DNA from: Sphaerobacter sp.
GTDB taxonomy: Bacteria; Chloroflexota; Chloroflexia; Thermomicrobiales; Thermomicrobiaceae
Assembly: GCF_019683595.1 (NCBI RefSeq)
Contig: NZ_JADGHZ010000012.1
Coordinates: 1 to 44,332 of the forward strand
Length of the DNA stretch: 44,332 nucleotides
Direction of reading: 5' to 3'
Shown here: positions 16,675 to 24,910 of the stretch, in pieces
How positions within the stretch are numbered: the first letter of the stretch is position 1
Layout: each line of letters opens with the position of its first letter
Program-made: the position numbers and the translations under genes
The notes under the pieces: model-generated
Database searches by the model: none
Seen by the model: the letters and a program-made list of their open reading frames with translations, nothing else
Told to the model about the DNA's origin: nothing

Positions 16675-18993
16675 TCAACGCGTCTTGGCCGTCTGGATGG
16701 CCTGCCAGATGCGCTGCGGTGTGAGCGGCATGTCCAGGTGGGTGATCCCGAGCGGGGTGAGGGCATCCAGTACGGCGTTCACCACCGCGGGCGGTCCACC
16801 GGTTGTCCCGGCCTCACCGACGCCCTTGACTCCCAGCGGGTTGAACGGGCTGGGGGTGACGGTGTGCGCGGTTTCCATGGCGGCAAGCGAGGGCATCTGC
16901 GGGGCGCGGAGCGGTCCGTAGTCCAGGAAGGAGCCGGTCATGGGCTGTCCGGCCTCGTCATAGACGATGGCTTCCTGCAGCGCCTGCCCGAGCCCCTGCG
17001 CCAGCCCGCCGATCACCTGCCCCTCAACAAGCTGGGGATTGATGACCGGGCCGCAGTCGTCGACCGCGATGTAGCGCCGGAGCGTGATTCGGCCCGATTC
17101 GGGATCGACCTCGACCACCGCAGCGTGGGCGCCGAAGGGGAAGGTGCGCCCAGGCGGCATGAAGTAGGCGGTCGCCTCCAGGCCCGGCTCGAGGCCGCCT
17201 GGCGCGCCGGTAAAGGCGTAGGCGGCTCGGGCGACGGCTGCGAAGTCTACGGCGCGATCCGGGGCGCCACGGACGCTGAACACGCCGTCGGCAGCGGTGA
17301 CGTCATCCTCCGCAACCTCCAGCAGATGGGCGGCGATCCGCTGCGCTTTGTCGCGAACCTGTCGGGTGGCCAGGAGCACGGCCGACCCGCCGATGGAGGT
17401 TCCGCGGCTGCCGAAGGTGCCGATGCCCTGCGGGGTGATCGCGGTGTCGGAGGCGCGGACGGTGACCGCCTCAAGAGGGACGCCGAGTTCGTCGGCCACG
17501 AGTTGGGCGAAGGTGGTCTCCTCACCCTGGCCGTGCGGCGAGATGCCCGTGGTCACGACGACGGCGCCGCTCGGAAGCACGCGCACGGTGGCGCTGTCCC
17601 AGCCTGGCCCGGCGAACTCGCAGTAGACGGCGAGGCCGACGCCGACGAGCCTACCCTCGGCGCGGGCCGCGCGCTGTTCCTCGCGGAGCCGGGCGTAGTC
17701 GAGACGCTCCAGGGCCTCATCCAAGGCCCGGGCGTAGTTGCCGCTGTCGTAGACGACCCCGGTGGCGCCGGTATACGGGAAGGCGTCGGGCGGGATGAAG
17801 TTGCGGCGCCGGACGTCCGCCGGGTCGAGCCCGAGCTCGCGCGCGATGGCGTCCATCAGCCGCTCCAGCATATAAGCCGCTTCGGGGCGCCCCGCGCCGC
17901 GGTAGGCGCCGGTCGGGGTCGTGTTGGTCATCACGCCGCGCACTCGGACCCGCAGGTTCTGGATACGGTAGGGACCGCCGGACATCAGCGCCGTGCGCGT
18001 CGCCACGGTGGCCGCCGAGTAGGCGCCGAGGTTGCTGATCAGGTCGACGTCGAGGCCGAGCACGACGCCCTCCTCGGTGACTGCGGCCCGGAGGATCTGG
18101 ATCTGATCGCGGCCGTGGTTGGTGGCAAGGAAACTCTCGCTGCGGGTCTCCGTCCACCGGACGGGGCGCTGGAAACGGTAGCTCAGCGCGGCGGTCAGGA
18201 CGTACTCCGGGTAGATCCCACCCTTGCTGCCGAACGCTCCGCCGACGTCCGGTGCGATGACTCGCACCGCGTGCTCGTGCAGGCCGAGCGCGCCGGCGAT
18301 CCCGCCACGCAGCGTGTGGGGAACCTGCGTCGACGCCCAGACCGTCATTTCTCCGGTGGCCGGGTCGAAGCGGGCCTGCGCCGCGCGTGGCTCGATGAAG
18401 GCCGCATAGACGCGCTGGTTCACCAGCCGAAGTGACACGACCCGCGCCGCGCGGGAGAAGGCTCCCTCCACATCGCCGTGGTCGATCGTCCAATCGTAGG
18501 CGACGTTGTTGCCCCACTCGGGGTAGAGGAGCGGCGCGTCCTCGGCGAGCGCTTGCTCGGCATCGACCACCACGGGAAGGGATTCGTAGTCGACCGTCAC
18601 CAGGTCCGCGGCATCGCGCGCGGTGTACGCATCGTTCGCGATGACCACCGCGACGGCGTCCCCGACGAAGCGCACGCGGTCGAGCGCCAGCGGGTAGCGT
18701 CGCAGGACGCGTCCCGGTGGGGCGTCCGGGCGGGTTTCGAGCGGCTGCATCATGTCCGCGATGTCCTGGCCGGTGAGGATGGCGACCACCCCAGGGACGG
18801 CCGCTGCCGCGTCGGTGTCAATCCCCCGAATCCGCGCGTGGGCGTACGGGCTGCGCACGATGGTCGCGTGCAGCGTGCCCGGAAGGCGGACGTCGTCCAC
18901 GAAGGTGCCCGCTCCCGTCACGAGGCGACCATCACCGACGCGGCGAACCGATTGGCCGACATAGCGACGCGTTGCCTGGTTTCCGGCAATCAT
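16675..18993 (-). CDS. Form II molybdenum hydroxylase large subunit (second CoxL-like)
   Basis: Molybdopterin-binding large subunit of the xanthine dehydrogenase / CO dehydrogenase family. The 772-residue protein has the N-terminal a/b hammerhead domain (VGQSVRRVGDGRLVTGAGTF) and the Mo-cofactor domain with GGAFGSK, the active-site loop GAYRGAGRPEA (Tyr364, Arg369), SPHGQGEETTFAQ and the catalytic Glu727 in KGVGEAGT. The loop is AYRGAGR (form II) and lacks the Cys of the AYxCSFR loop that holds copper in proven CO dehydrogenases. ATG start with GGGAGGGG upstream. No small or FAD subunit gene is next to it; it lies at the end of the accessory run (coxD to nudix) and may use the coxS/coxM products encoded further upstream. 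Substrate unknown. Confidence 0.85.
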   Translation of the reverse strand: MIAGNQATRRYVGQSVRRVGDGRLVTGAGTFVDDVRLPGTLHATIVRSPYAHARIRGIDTDAAAAVPGVVAILTGQDIADMMQPLETRPDAPPGRVLRRYPLALDRVRFVGDAVAVVIANDAYTARDAADLVTVDYESLPVVVDAEQALAEDAPLLYPEWGNNVAYDWTIDHGDVEGAFSRAARVVSLRLVNQRVYAAFIEPRAAQARFDPATGEMTVWASTQVPHTLRGGIAGALGLHEHAVRVIAPDVGGAFGSKGGIYPEYVLTAALSYRFQRPVRWTETRSESFLATNHGRDQIQILRAAVTEEGVVLGLDVDLISNLGAYSAATVATRTALMSGGPYRIQNLRVRVRGVMTNTTPTGAYRGAGRPEAAYMLERLMDAIARELGLDPADVRRRNFIPPDAFPYTGATGVVYDSGNYARALDEALERLDYARLREEQRAARAEGRLVGVGLAVYCEFAGPGWDSATVRVLPSGAVVVTTGISPHGQGEETTFAQLVADELGVPLEAVTVRASDTAITPQGIGTFGSRGTSIGGSAVLLATRQVRDKAQRIAAHLLEVAEDDVTAADGVFSVRGAPDRAVDFAAVARAAYAFTGAPGGLEPGLEATAYFMPPGRTFPFGAHAAVVEVDPESGRITLRRYIAVDDCGPVINPQLVEGQVIGGLAQGLGQALQEAIVYDEAGQPMTGSFLDYGPLRAPQMPSLAAMETAHTVTPSPFNPLGVKGVGEAGTTGGPPAVVNAVLDALTPLGITHLDMPLTPQRIWQAIQTAKTR

Positions 18994-19224
18994 GCGCCGT
19001 CGCCCCTCCCTTCATGCAAGTCCGGCGCGGCACCATGAGGGGGGCCGGCCGGGTCTTCGTTGCGTACTGCTCGTCTTCCTGATGCAGCATAGCACGTACA
19101 AGGCACAGGATGGTCGCCCGCGCCGGCGTTGCCGCATCCTCGCCGGCATCCGGGCCTGCGGGATATCCGAGTTCACCGCCTCGTGGCACATGCCTCGGGC
19201 GTGGCCCGGTGTTGGCTCCAGGCA

Positions 19225-19755
19225 TCATGGAGCGCGATCGGGGGACGGTGATGCGGACGATCCGGCACGCCAGGCGGCGATGATCTCAGCGTCGTGGGGG
19301 AAGGCGAGGGGCGGCAGATCGTCGGGAGAGAAGAGCCCGACGGCGTCGCTTTCATCCCCGCAAGAGAGGTCGCCGTCGACCACTTCGCCGGCGTAGACCG
19401 CGAGGACCACGATGTCGCCCGGCTCGGCGTAGAGGCCGATCAGCCGTGTCAGGCGGACGGTCAGCCCGACCTCTTCCTGTACCTCACGGACGGCCGCCAC
19501 CTCCGGCGGCTCGCCTCGATCGACGTAACCGGATGGGAAGGTCCAGGCACCGAGGCCCGGGTCGATGCTGCGCCGTTGCAGCACGACCTTCCCGTCCTGC
19601 TCGATGACGACGGCCACGGCGAGTTTCGGGTCGGCGAAGAAAGTCTCGCCGCAGGCAGGGCAGTGGGGCCGAGACCGTCCGGCGACCTCGCGCTGCTCGA
19701 CCGGGCGGCCGCAGTGGGGGCAGAAGCGGATCTCGCCCACGATGTTCACGCTCAC
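19225..19755 (-). CDS. Zinc-ribbon Nudix hydrolase
   Basis: Hydrolase of nucleoside diphosphate-linked compounds. The 176-residue protein starts with a zinc ribbon (Cys12, Cys15, Cys32, Cys35) followed by the Nudix fold with a complete Nudix box at residues 76-98 (GX5EX7REVQEEVGL). The zinc ribbon before the box recalls NudC-type NADH pyrophosphatases, but the protein is shorter, and I cannot name the substrate. The GTG start overlaps the stop of the preceding mocA-like gene as GTGA and has AGGAGG upstream, so it is translationally coupled into the molybdenum-hydroxylase accessory operon. Confidence 0.85.
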   Translation of the reverse strand: MSVNIVGEIRFCPHCGRPVEQREVAGRSRPHCPACGETFFADPKLAVAVVIEQDGKVVLQRRSIDPGLGAWTFPSGYVDRGEPPEVAAVREVQEEVGLTVRLTRLIGLYAEPGDIVVLAVYAGEVVDGDLSCGDESDAVGLFSPDDLPPLAFPHDAEIIAAWRAGSSASPSPDRAP

Positions 19756-20366
19756 CGTGATTCCTCCTGCCGTGCGGTGAAGCGTTCCCGGGCGCGCTCG
19801 TAGTCGTCGGGAGTGTCGATGTCGACGGGGCGGGAGAACTCGCTCACGTCGGCGAAGGCGATCAGGTCACGGTGCTGTACCAGCAGGGGGCGGGCGCCCA
19901 CGTCGCCGCGGAGGCGGCGCAACTCGGGGAAGAGCTCGCGGGCGATCAGCACGGGGTTGCCTCGGCCTTCGGCATAGCGCGGCTGGACGATCGGGGATCG
20001 CGTGCCGCGGTACGTCTCGACGATCCGCTCCAGCACCGGCACGGCGACCTCGGGCTGGTCTCCAAGCAGAAAGACCGCGGCCTCCACGTCGTCGGGCAAC
20101 GCCTCGACGGCGGCGATGACCGAGGTGCTCTGACCCTCGCGGTAGCGGGGATTGCAGACGATCTGGGTGCCGGTGAGGTCGACCTGGGCCTTGATCTCGC
20201 TTGCGGCGCTGCCGAGGACGACGAGCAAGGGGTCGAGCGGCGCTTGGCGTGCTGCATCTAACACATAGTCGAGGATCGGGCGGCCGCCGAGGGAGAGGAG
20301 CTGCTTCCGGCCGCCGATGCGGGTGGCGGCCCCGGCGGCGAGGACGACACCGGCAACGCGGGGCAT
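19752..20366 (-). CDS. MocA-like molybdenum cofactor cytidylyltransferase
   Basis: Nucleotidyltransferase of the MobA/MocA family. The 204-residue product has the N-terminal nucleotide-binding signature LAAGAATRIGGRKQLLSLGG (about residues 9-28), the conserved GQSTSV and the metal-binding LLGDQPE. Close relatives next to molybdenum hydroxylase genes convert molybdopterin to the cytosine dinucleotide cofactor (MCD), which fits enzymes of the CoxL family. The ATG at 20366 is 2 bases from the end of the xdhC-like gene, and the stop overlaps the Nudix gene. Confidence 0.85.
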   Translation of the reverse strand: MPRVAGVVLAAGAATRIGGRKQLLSLGGRPILDYVLDAARQAPLDPLLVVLGSAASEIKAQVDLTGTQIVCNPRYREGQSTSVIAAVEALPDDVEAAVFLLGDQPEVAVPVLERIVETYRGTRSPIVQPRYAEGRGNPVLIARELFPELRRLRGDVGARPLLVQHRDLIAFADVSEFSRPVDIDTPDDYERARERFTARQEESR

Positions 20367-20368
20367 GG

Positions 20369-21172
20369 CTACGTGCCGGATTCGCCTGCGGCCGGGGCTG
20401 CGTCGGCCTTGGCCGGGGCCAGGCCCGATCCGGGCTGGCGCGGGTCGCGGCCACGACGTACCGCGATGATCTCGGCGAGGATGCTGACCGCGATCTCCCC
20501 CGGGGTTCGTGCACCGATGTTGATGCCGATCGGCCCGTGGATGCGGGCGATCTGCTCATCGGTGAAGCCGGCGGCGCGGAGACGCTCGTTGCGCTCGGCG
20601 CTGGTCTTCTTGCTGCCCATGGCGCCGATGTAACCGGCCCGGCTGCGCAGGGCGACCTCCAAGGCGGGATCCTCGAACTTCGGATCGTGCGAGAGCAGCA
20701 CGATGTCCGTCTCCGGCCCGAGCGGGAGTTGCGACAGTACCTCGTCCGGCCAGCCGACGATCAACTCCCCCGCATCGGGGAAGCGTTCGCGGGTGGCGAA
20801 GAACTCGCGCGCATCGACCACGATGGTGTAGTAGCCGAGCTCCCGCGCGAACTTCTCGAGTGGGATGGCGGTGTGGACCGCGCCGACGATGATCATGCGC
20901 CGCGGCGGGCGGTGGCTCTCGATGTACACGTCCGCCGTGGTCGCGTCGTCGAGGGTGTAGGTGCGTGTCTGGGCCTCACCCCGTGGCAGCAACTCCAGCG
21001 CGTCGGCCGCGACGCGCGCATCCAGTTCCGGGTTCCCGAGCGAGCCCGACCGGCGCCCATCTTCATAGACGAGGAGTTTGGCGCCCACCTGCTCGCCGGC
21101 CACGACGGTGGCCAGGGCGACCGGGATTTCCTGGTTGATCGCGTCGCGTAGCTCCTGGAACGTGGCACTCAT
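20369..21172 (-). CDS. XdhC/CoxF-like maturation protein, large
   Basis: Member of the XdhC/CoxF family, which binds molybdenum cofactor, helps its sulfuration and delivers it to the hydroxylase. The 267-residue product has an N-terminal XdhC-like part (about 1-90) and a C-terminal Rossmann domain (PPRRMIIVGAVHTAIPLEKF, then LGYYTIVVDAREFF, ALRSRAGYIGAMGSKKTSAE, GPIGINIGARTPGEIAVSIL). The N-terminal part lacks the two cysteine motifs seen in the small neighbour. ATG 21172 is chosen because it has GAGG about 8 bases upstream; the frame upstream overlaps the neighbouring gene. Confidence 0.85.
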   Translation of the reverse strand: MSATFQELRDAINQEIPVALATVVAGEQVGAKLLVYEDGRRSGSLGNPELDARVAADALELLPRGEAQTRTYTLDDATTADVYIESHRPPRRMIIVGAVHTAIPLEKFARELGYYTIVVDAREFFATRERFPDAGELIVGWPDEVLSQLPLGPETDIVLLSHDPKFEDPALEVALRSRAGYIGAMGSKKTSAERNERLRAAGFTDEQIARIHGPIGINIGARTPGEIAVSILAEIIAVRRGRDPRQPGSGLAPAKADAAPAAGESGT

Positions 21173-21180
21173 CGGCGCCC

Positions 21181-21492
21181 TCACACCAGCTTCTCGATAA
21201 AGACGTCGATCTGCCCGCCACAGCTCAGGCCGACGTCCCACGCCATCTCATCGCTGATGCCGTAATGCACGAGCTGTGGCCGGCCGCTCTTGATGACCTC
21301 GCGCGCGGTCTCGAAGACAGCGCCCTCGACGCAGCCGCCGCTGACCGAGCCGGCCATGCGCCCGCTGGCGGTCACCGCCAGCTTGGCGCCGACCGGTCGT
21401 GGCGCGGAGCCCGACGCCCGCACGACGGTCGCGAGGGCGATCTCCTCACCCTCCTGCTGCCACTTCTCGATCTCTGGAAGGATGTCGCGCAT
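21181..21492 (-). CDS. XdhC N-terminal domain protein, small
   Basis: A 103-residue protein consisting only of the XdhC N-terminal domain. It carries both conserved cysteine motifs: SGGCVEG (Cys54) and GLSCGGQIDVF (Cys91), which in full-length XdhC are linked to molybdenum cofactor handling. It lies 8 bases before the large XdhC-like gene, which has the Rossmann half but lacks these cysteines, so the two products may work as a complex equal to one XdhC. A strong GAGGAGG ribosome site precedes the ATG. Confidence 0.85.
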   Translation of the reverse strand: MRDILPEIEKWQQEGEEIALATVVRASGSAPRPVGAKLAVTASGRMAGSVSGGCVEGAVFETAREVIKSGRPQLVHYGISDEMAWDVGLSCGGQIDVFIEKLV

Positions 21493-21515
21493 GGTGGACC
21501 TCCTCAGGTGCTGGG

Positions 21516-22784
21516 TCAGGCCGCGGGCGAGCTTGCGCCGCTCATCATCAGCGGCTGCTGGCGCCGGTCCGGGCGGTGATCGTCGATGGTGCTGAGGTGC
21601 TTGGCGAGCGCCTCAAGGCTCGCCAGGTTGTGGACCGGCATGAAATCATCAACGTACGGGAGGGCCGCCTGCATTCCCCGCGTGAGCGGCTCATAGCGCG
21701 GCGAGCCGAGGAGCGGGTTCAACCAGATCAGCCGGTAGCTGCTGCGCTGGAGCTTGGCGATCTCCCGGCGCAGGATCTCGGGGTCGCCGCGGTCCCAGCC
21801 GTCGCTGATGATCAGGACCACGGCGCCGTTGCGCAGCACGCGACGCGCCCAGTCCTGGTTGAACGTCTGGAGCGACTGGCCGATGCGTGTCCCGCCGGAC
21901 CAGTCCTGCACCTCGCGCGAGACACGCTCCATCGCCTCGTCGATCGAGCGGTGGCGTAGCAGCCGGGTGACGCGGGTGAGCCGCGTGCCGAAGACGAATG
22001 CCTCGACCCGAGCCATGCCGTTCTCGATCGCGTAGATGAACTGGAGCAGGATCCGCGAGTAGCGGTCCATCGAGCCGCTGACGTCGCAGATCACCACCAA
22101 CTGACGCGGCTTCAGCTTCACCTGGCGCCGGGAGATGCGCAGCGGCACGCCCGCGGTTTGCAGGCTGCGGCGCATGGTGCGGCGCGGGTCGATGAAGCGC
22201 CCCTTGGGCGAGGCGACCTTCCGCCGCGATCGGCGCTTGCCCAGGCGCCACTGGAGGTTCTCCATCAGCCGGCGGGTCTGGGCCAGCTCGTCCTCGGTCA
22301 GGTCGGCAAAGTCCTTCTCGCGCAGGATCTCCGCCGCGCTGTAGCTGAAGACGTCGGACTCGCTGTCGCTGTCGTCGAGATCCGCCGCCTCTTCGGAGGA
22401 CTCCACCATCTCCAGGCGGCGGCGACCCTCCGCACCCTCGCGCTCGGCGCCGTCCTGCTGCTGTTCGCCCTCGCCCTCCTCCGCTTCTTCGTCCTCGAAG
22501 GGGATGGTGTCGTCCGGCTGGACGCCTTCGGGGGCCTCAACCGTGAAGTCCGGCTTGGCCCGCCAGTAGATGTCGAAGATCTTGTCGAAGACCTCGAGGT
22601 CGTCCCGGTGCGTGACGAGGCAGGCGCGCGCGGCCTCGCGGAACTCTGACCGGCGGCCGATGTCGATGTGTTCGACGGCGCGCACGAAGTCCATGACCTG
22701 CCCGGACGTGGTGTTGATCCCCGCCCGGCGCAGCGCACGCCCGAACCTGATGGCGCGGTTGACAAAGGTGTCCGGTGTGGCCAT
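21516..22784 (-). CDS. coxE: CoxE-type von Willebrand factor A domain protein
   Basis: Accessory protein that, with the AAA+ ATPase CoxD, matures the metal site of CODH-type molybdenum hydroxylases. The 422-residue product has an N-terminal helical part, a highly acidic middle (about residues 95-150, runs of Glu and Gln such as EDEEAEEGEGEQQQDG), and a C-terminal VWA domain with an intact metal-ion-dependent adhesion site (ICDVSGSMDRYS) and the SGGTRIGQSLQTF loop. It is 6 bases after coxD, and the ribosome site is weak, which suggests coupling to coxD. Confidence 0.88.
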   Translation of the reverse strand: MATPDTFVNRAIRFGRALRRAGINTTSGQVMDFVRAVEHIDIGRRSEFREAARACLVTHRDDLEVFDKIFDIYWRAKPDFTVEAPEGVQPDDTIPFEDEEAEEGEGEQQQDGAEREGAEGRRRLEMVESSEEAADLDDSDSESDVFSYSAAEILREKDFADLTEDELAQTRRLMENLQWRLGKRRSRRKVASPKGRFIDPRRTMRRSLQTAGVPLRISRRQVKLKPRQLVVICDVSGSMDRYSRILLQFIYAIENGMARVEAFVFGTRLTRVTRLLRHRSIDEAMERVSREVQDWSGGTRIGQSLQTFNQDWARRVLRNGAVVLIISDGWDRGDPEILRREIAKLQRSSYRLIWLNPLLGSPRYEPLTRGMQAALPYVDDFMPVHNLASLEALAKHLSTIDDHRPDRRQQPLMMSGASSPAA

Positions 22785-22790
22785 GTTCCG

Positions 22791-23693
22791 TTAGCTTCCG
22801 CTCGCCGCTGTAGCGGTCGAGACAAGGGAATCCAACTTGTTCTTCCGGATCGCGTGCACGTCTTCCTGGTGCTTAAGGATGGCCCCGAGCGTTGCAGACG
22901 CGATCTCGGCGGTCAGTTCCTGCTGGTTGAGCGCCAGGAGCGCGGCGGCCCAGTCCAGCGTCTCGGCGACGCCGGGCAGCTTGTACAGATCTTCCCGCCG
23001 CAACTGGTGGATGAAGACCGCCACCTGCTGAGCCAGGCGCTCCGAGATCCCCGGCACCTTGGCTGTGATGATCCGCAGCTCCTTCTCGACGTTCGGGTAG
23101 TCGATCCAGTGGTAGAGGCAGCGGCGCTTGAGCGCGTCGTGCAGCTCCCGAGTCCGGTTCGACGTGATGATCACGATGGGCGGCGTCTCCGCCCGGATTG
23201 TGCCGATCTCCGGAATCGTGATCTGGAAGTCCGACAGCAACTCGAGGAGGAACGCCTCGAATTCCTCATCGGCCCGGTCGATCTCGTCGATCAGCAGGAC
23301 GGGCGCCTTCCCCTTGTGGCGAACCGCCTGGAGCAGCGGGCGCTCGATGAGATACTCGGAGCTGAAGATCTCCTCCATGGCCTCATCGCGCGCGACCGAC
23401 TTGTCCTCCAGGAGGCGGATCGCCAGCATCTGGCGGGGGTAGTTCCACTCATAGACGGCGTGGCTGACGTCGAGCCCCTCGTAGCACTGGAGGCGAATCA
23501 GGTCGGTGTCCAGGATCGCGGCCAATGCCTTGGCGACCTCGGTCTTGCCGACGCCGGCCTCGCCTTCGAGCAACAGGGGCTTGGGCAGGCGAAGCGCCAG
23601 GAAGATCGCCGTGGCGAGGCTCTCCTCGCAAACGTACCGCTGAGTGGCAAGCGCCTTCTGAACTGCTTCAACAGAGTTGAGTTCCAAGCACAT
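22791..23693 (-). CDS. coxD: CoxD-type MoxR AAA+ ATPase
   Basis: MoxR-family AAA+ ATPase, in CO dehydrogenase clusters the partner of CoxE for metal centre assembly. Counting from ATG 23693 the 300-residue protein has Walker A GEAGVGKT at residues 44-51, Walker B VLLIDEIDRADEEFEAFLLE and the sensor region IITSNRTRELHDALKRRC. The start is uncertain: ATG 23693 sits right behind GAGGTG, a TTG two codons downstream (23687) would be better spaced from it, and an ATG at 23741 would add 16 residues. It heads the accessory run; a TGCTATCAT extended -10 lies about 65 bases upstream. Confidence 0.88.
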   Translation of the reverse strand: MCLELNSVEAVQKALATQRYVCEESLATAIFLALRLPKPLLLEGEAGVGKTEVAKALAAILDTDLIRLQCYEGLDVSHAVYEWNYPRQMLAIRLLEDKSVARDEAMEEIFSSEYLIERPLLQAVRHKGKAPVLLIDEIDRADEEFEAFLLELLSDFQITIPEIGTIRAETPPIVIITSNRTRELHDALKRRCLYHWIDYPNVEKELRIITAKVPGISERLAQQVAVFIHQLRREDLYKLPGVAETLDWAAALLALNQQELTAEIASATLGAILKHQEDVHAIRKNKLDSLVSTATAASGS

Positions 23694-23756
23694 CACCTCA
23701 TGGAATCCGGGTGATCCCGGTCCGACATTCCGTCCGTGCATAGGGCACCGTGTTCA

Positions 23757-23765
23757 ATGATAGCA
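23757..23765 (-). promoter_or_regulatory. Extended -10 promoter upstream of coxD
   Basis: On the minus strand TGC TATCAT (5 of 6 to TATAAT, with the TGn extension). No good -35 is seen at 17 bases. It separates the coxD-to-coxL2 run from coxGSLM, which ends at the hairpin near 24.0 kb. The remainder of the gap 23694-24042 shows no gene. Confidence 0.45.
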
Positions 23766-23994
23766 AATCCGGCCCCATCGGGGCGCACGGTTCCGTGACC
23801 AATCCGGAAGCGGGCGCACGTTTTCGGCGAGCGGTGCCCCTGCGACGCGACCCAGCCGTCGGCCGGACCTCCTGCGATGTGGGGCGTGAATCCTCAGCCC
23901 GTCAGCGACGTCACCGGTGAGCCCGCACCACTCGTGACACCGAGTGACATTTTCTTCAGCGTATGCGGTTGACTCGGCTCGCCGATGATGACAA

Positions 23995-24022
23995 ACGGGG
24001 GCGGCCATCCGGCCGCCCCCGT
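23995..24022 (-). terminator. Terminator of coxGSLM
   Basis: Perfect 12-bp stem ACGGGGGCGGCC / GGCCGCCCCCGT with a 4-base loop, 20 bases beyond the coxM stop on the minus strand and followed there by TTGTCATCATC. The strongest minus-strand terminator in the window. Confidence 0.8.
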
Positions 24023-24042
24023 GGATGCGCTGCGTAGGCGAC

Positions 24043-24906
24043 CTAGCCGCGCGCGGCCGCAACGGCGCGCGAGAGCGCCCGCTGGGTGAAGACCCGCGCG
24101 AGGTGCGCCCGGTACTCCTCCGAGGCGAAGATGTCGCCGTTCAGCTCCAGACCCTCGGCGGCGTGGGCGGCTGCGCTCTCGATGGCCTGCTCGGTCGGCT
24201 CCTGCCCGGCGAGCGCCTGCTCCACCGCGCTGGCCCGCTTGGCGACGGTGCCGGCACCGGTGATCCCGACGCGGACCGTCTGGACCTTGCCACCGTCGAG
24301 CGTCACGAAGGCCGCTACCCCCACGACCGCGTAGCCCGAGGCGGGGTGGGCGAACTTCTCATACGCCTGCCCTGAGGTGCCCTGCGGCTTCGGGAAGATG
24401 ATCTGGGTGAGCACCTCGTCGGGGCTGAGGGCCGTGGTGAACATATCGACGAAGAACTCGCTCGCCGGGATGGTCCGCTCGCCGTTCGGTCCGACCACCT
24501 TCATCGAGGCGTCGAGCGCGAGGGCGACGGCCGGCATATCCGCGGCCGGGTCGGCGTGCGCCATCGCACCGCCCAGCGTGCCGCGGTTGCGGACCTGGAT
24601 GTCGCCGACCACATTGGCCGCCTCGGTGATCAGCGGGAGCGACTGCCGGATCACATCCGACTGTAAGAGGTTCCAGTAGGTGGTGGTGGCCCCGACGACA
24701 ATGCTGTCGCCCGCGTCCTGGATCCCGTTCAGGTCCGGCACGCGCCCGATGTCGATCAGGGCAGCCGGCTCCGCCAGGCGGAGCTTCATCATCGGGAGCA
24801 AGCTATGACCACCGGCGAGAATCTTGCCGTCCGGGTGCTGCTGCAGGAGCTGGACGACCTCGGGAACACTCGTTGCCCGGTAGTATTCGAAAGCTGCCGG
24901 ATACAT
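24043..24906 (-). CDS. coxM: Molybdenum hydroxylase FAD subunit (CoxM-like)
   Basis: Medium, FAD-binding subunit that passes electrons from the iron-sulfur subunit to the respiratory chain. The 287-residue protein has the two FAD-binding motifs of the family, AGGHSLLP (residues 31-38) and RGTLGGAMAHADP (TLGG at 110-113), and the C-terminal CODH flavoprotein domain (FAHPASGYAVVGVAAFVTLD). AAAGGAAG lies upstream of the ATG. It is 4 bases after the coxL gene and is the last gene before the terminator. Confidence 0.92.
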   Translation of the reverse strand: MYPAAFEYYRATSVPEVVQLLQQHPDGKILAGGHSLLPMMKLRLAEPAALIDIGRVPDLNGIQDAGDSIVVGATTTYWNLLQSDVIRQSLPLITEAANVVGDIQVRNRGTLGGAMAHADPAADMPAVALALDASMKVVGPNGERTIPASEFFVDMFTTALSPDEVLTQIIFPKPQGTSGQAYEKFAHPASGYAVVGVAAFVTLDGGKVQTVRVGITGAGTVAKRASAVEQALAGQEPTEQAIESAAAHAAEGLELNGDIFASEEYRAHLARVFTQRALSRAVAAARG

Positions 24907-24910
24907 CGAT

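Noticed and set aside
16537-18435. 632-codon open frame on the plus strand opposite the second coxL-like gene
   Set aside because: Mirror frame of a well-supported molybdenum hydroxylase subunit; Gly/Arg/Asp-rich sequence without motifs.
18994-19224. Riboswitch (for example molybdenum cofactor type) upstream of the second coxL-like gene
   Set aside because: No conserved helices of known riboswitches could be recognised by eye in this 231-base gap.
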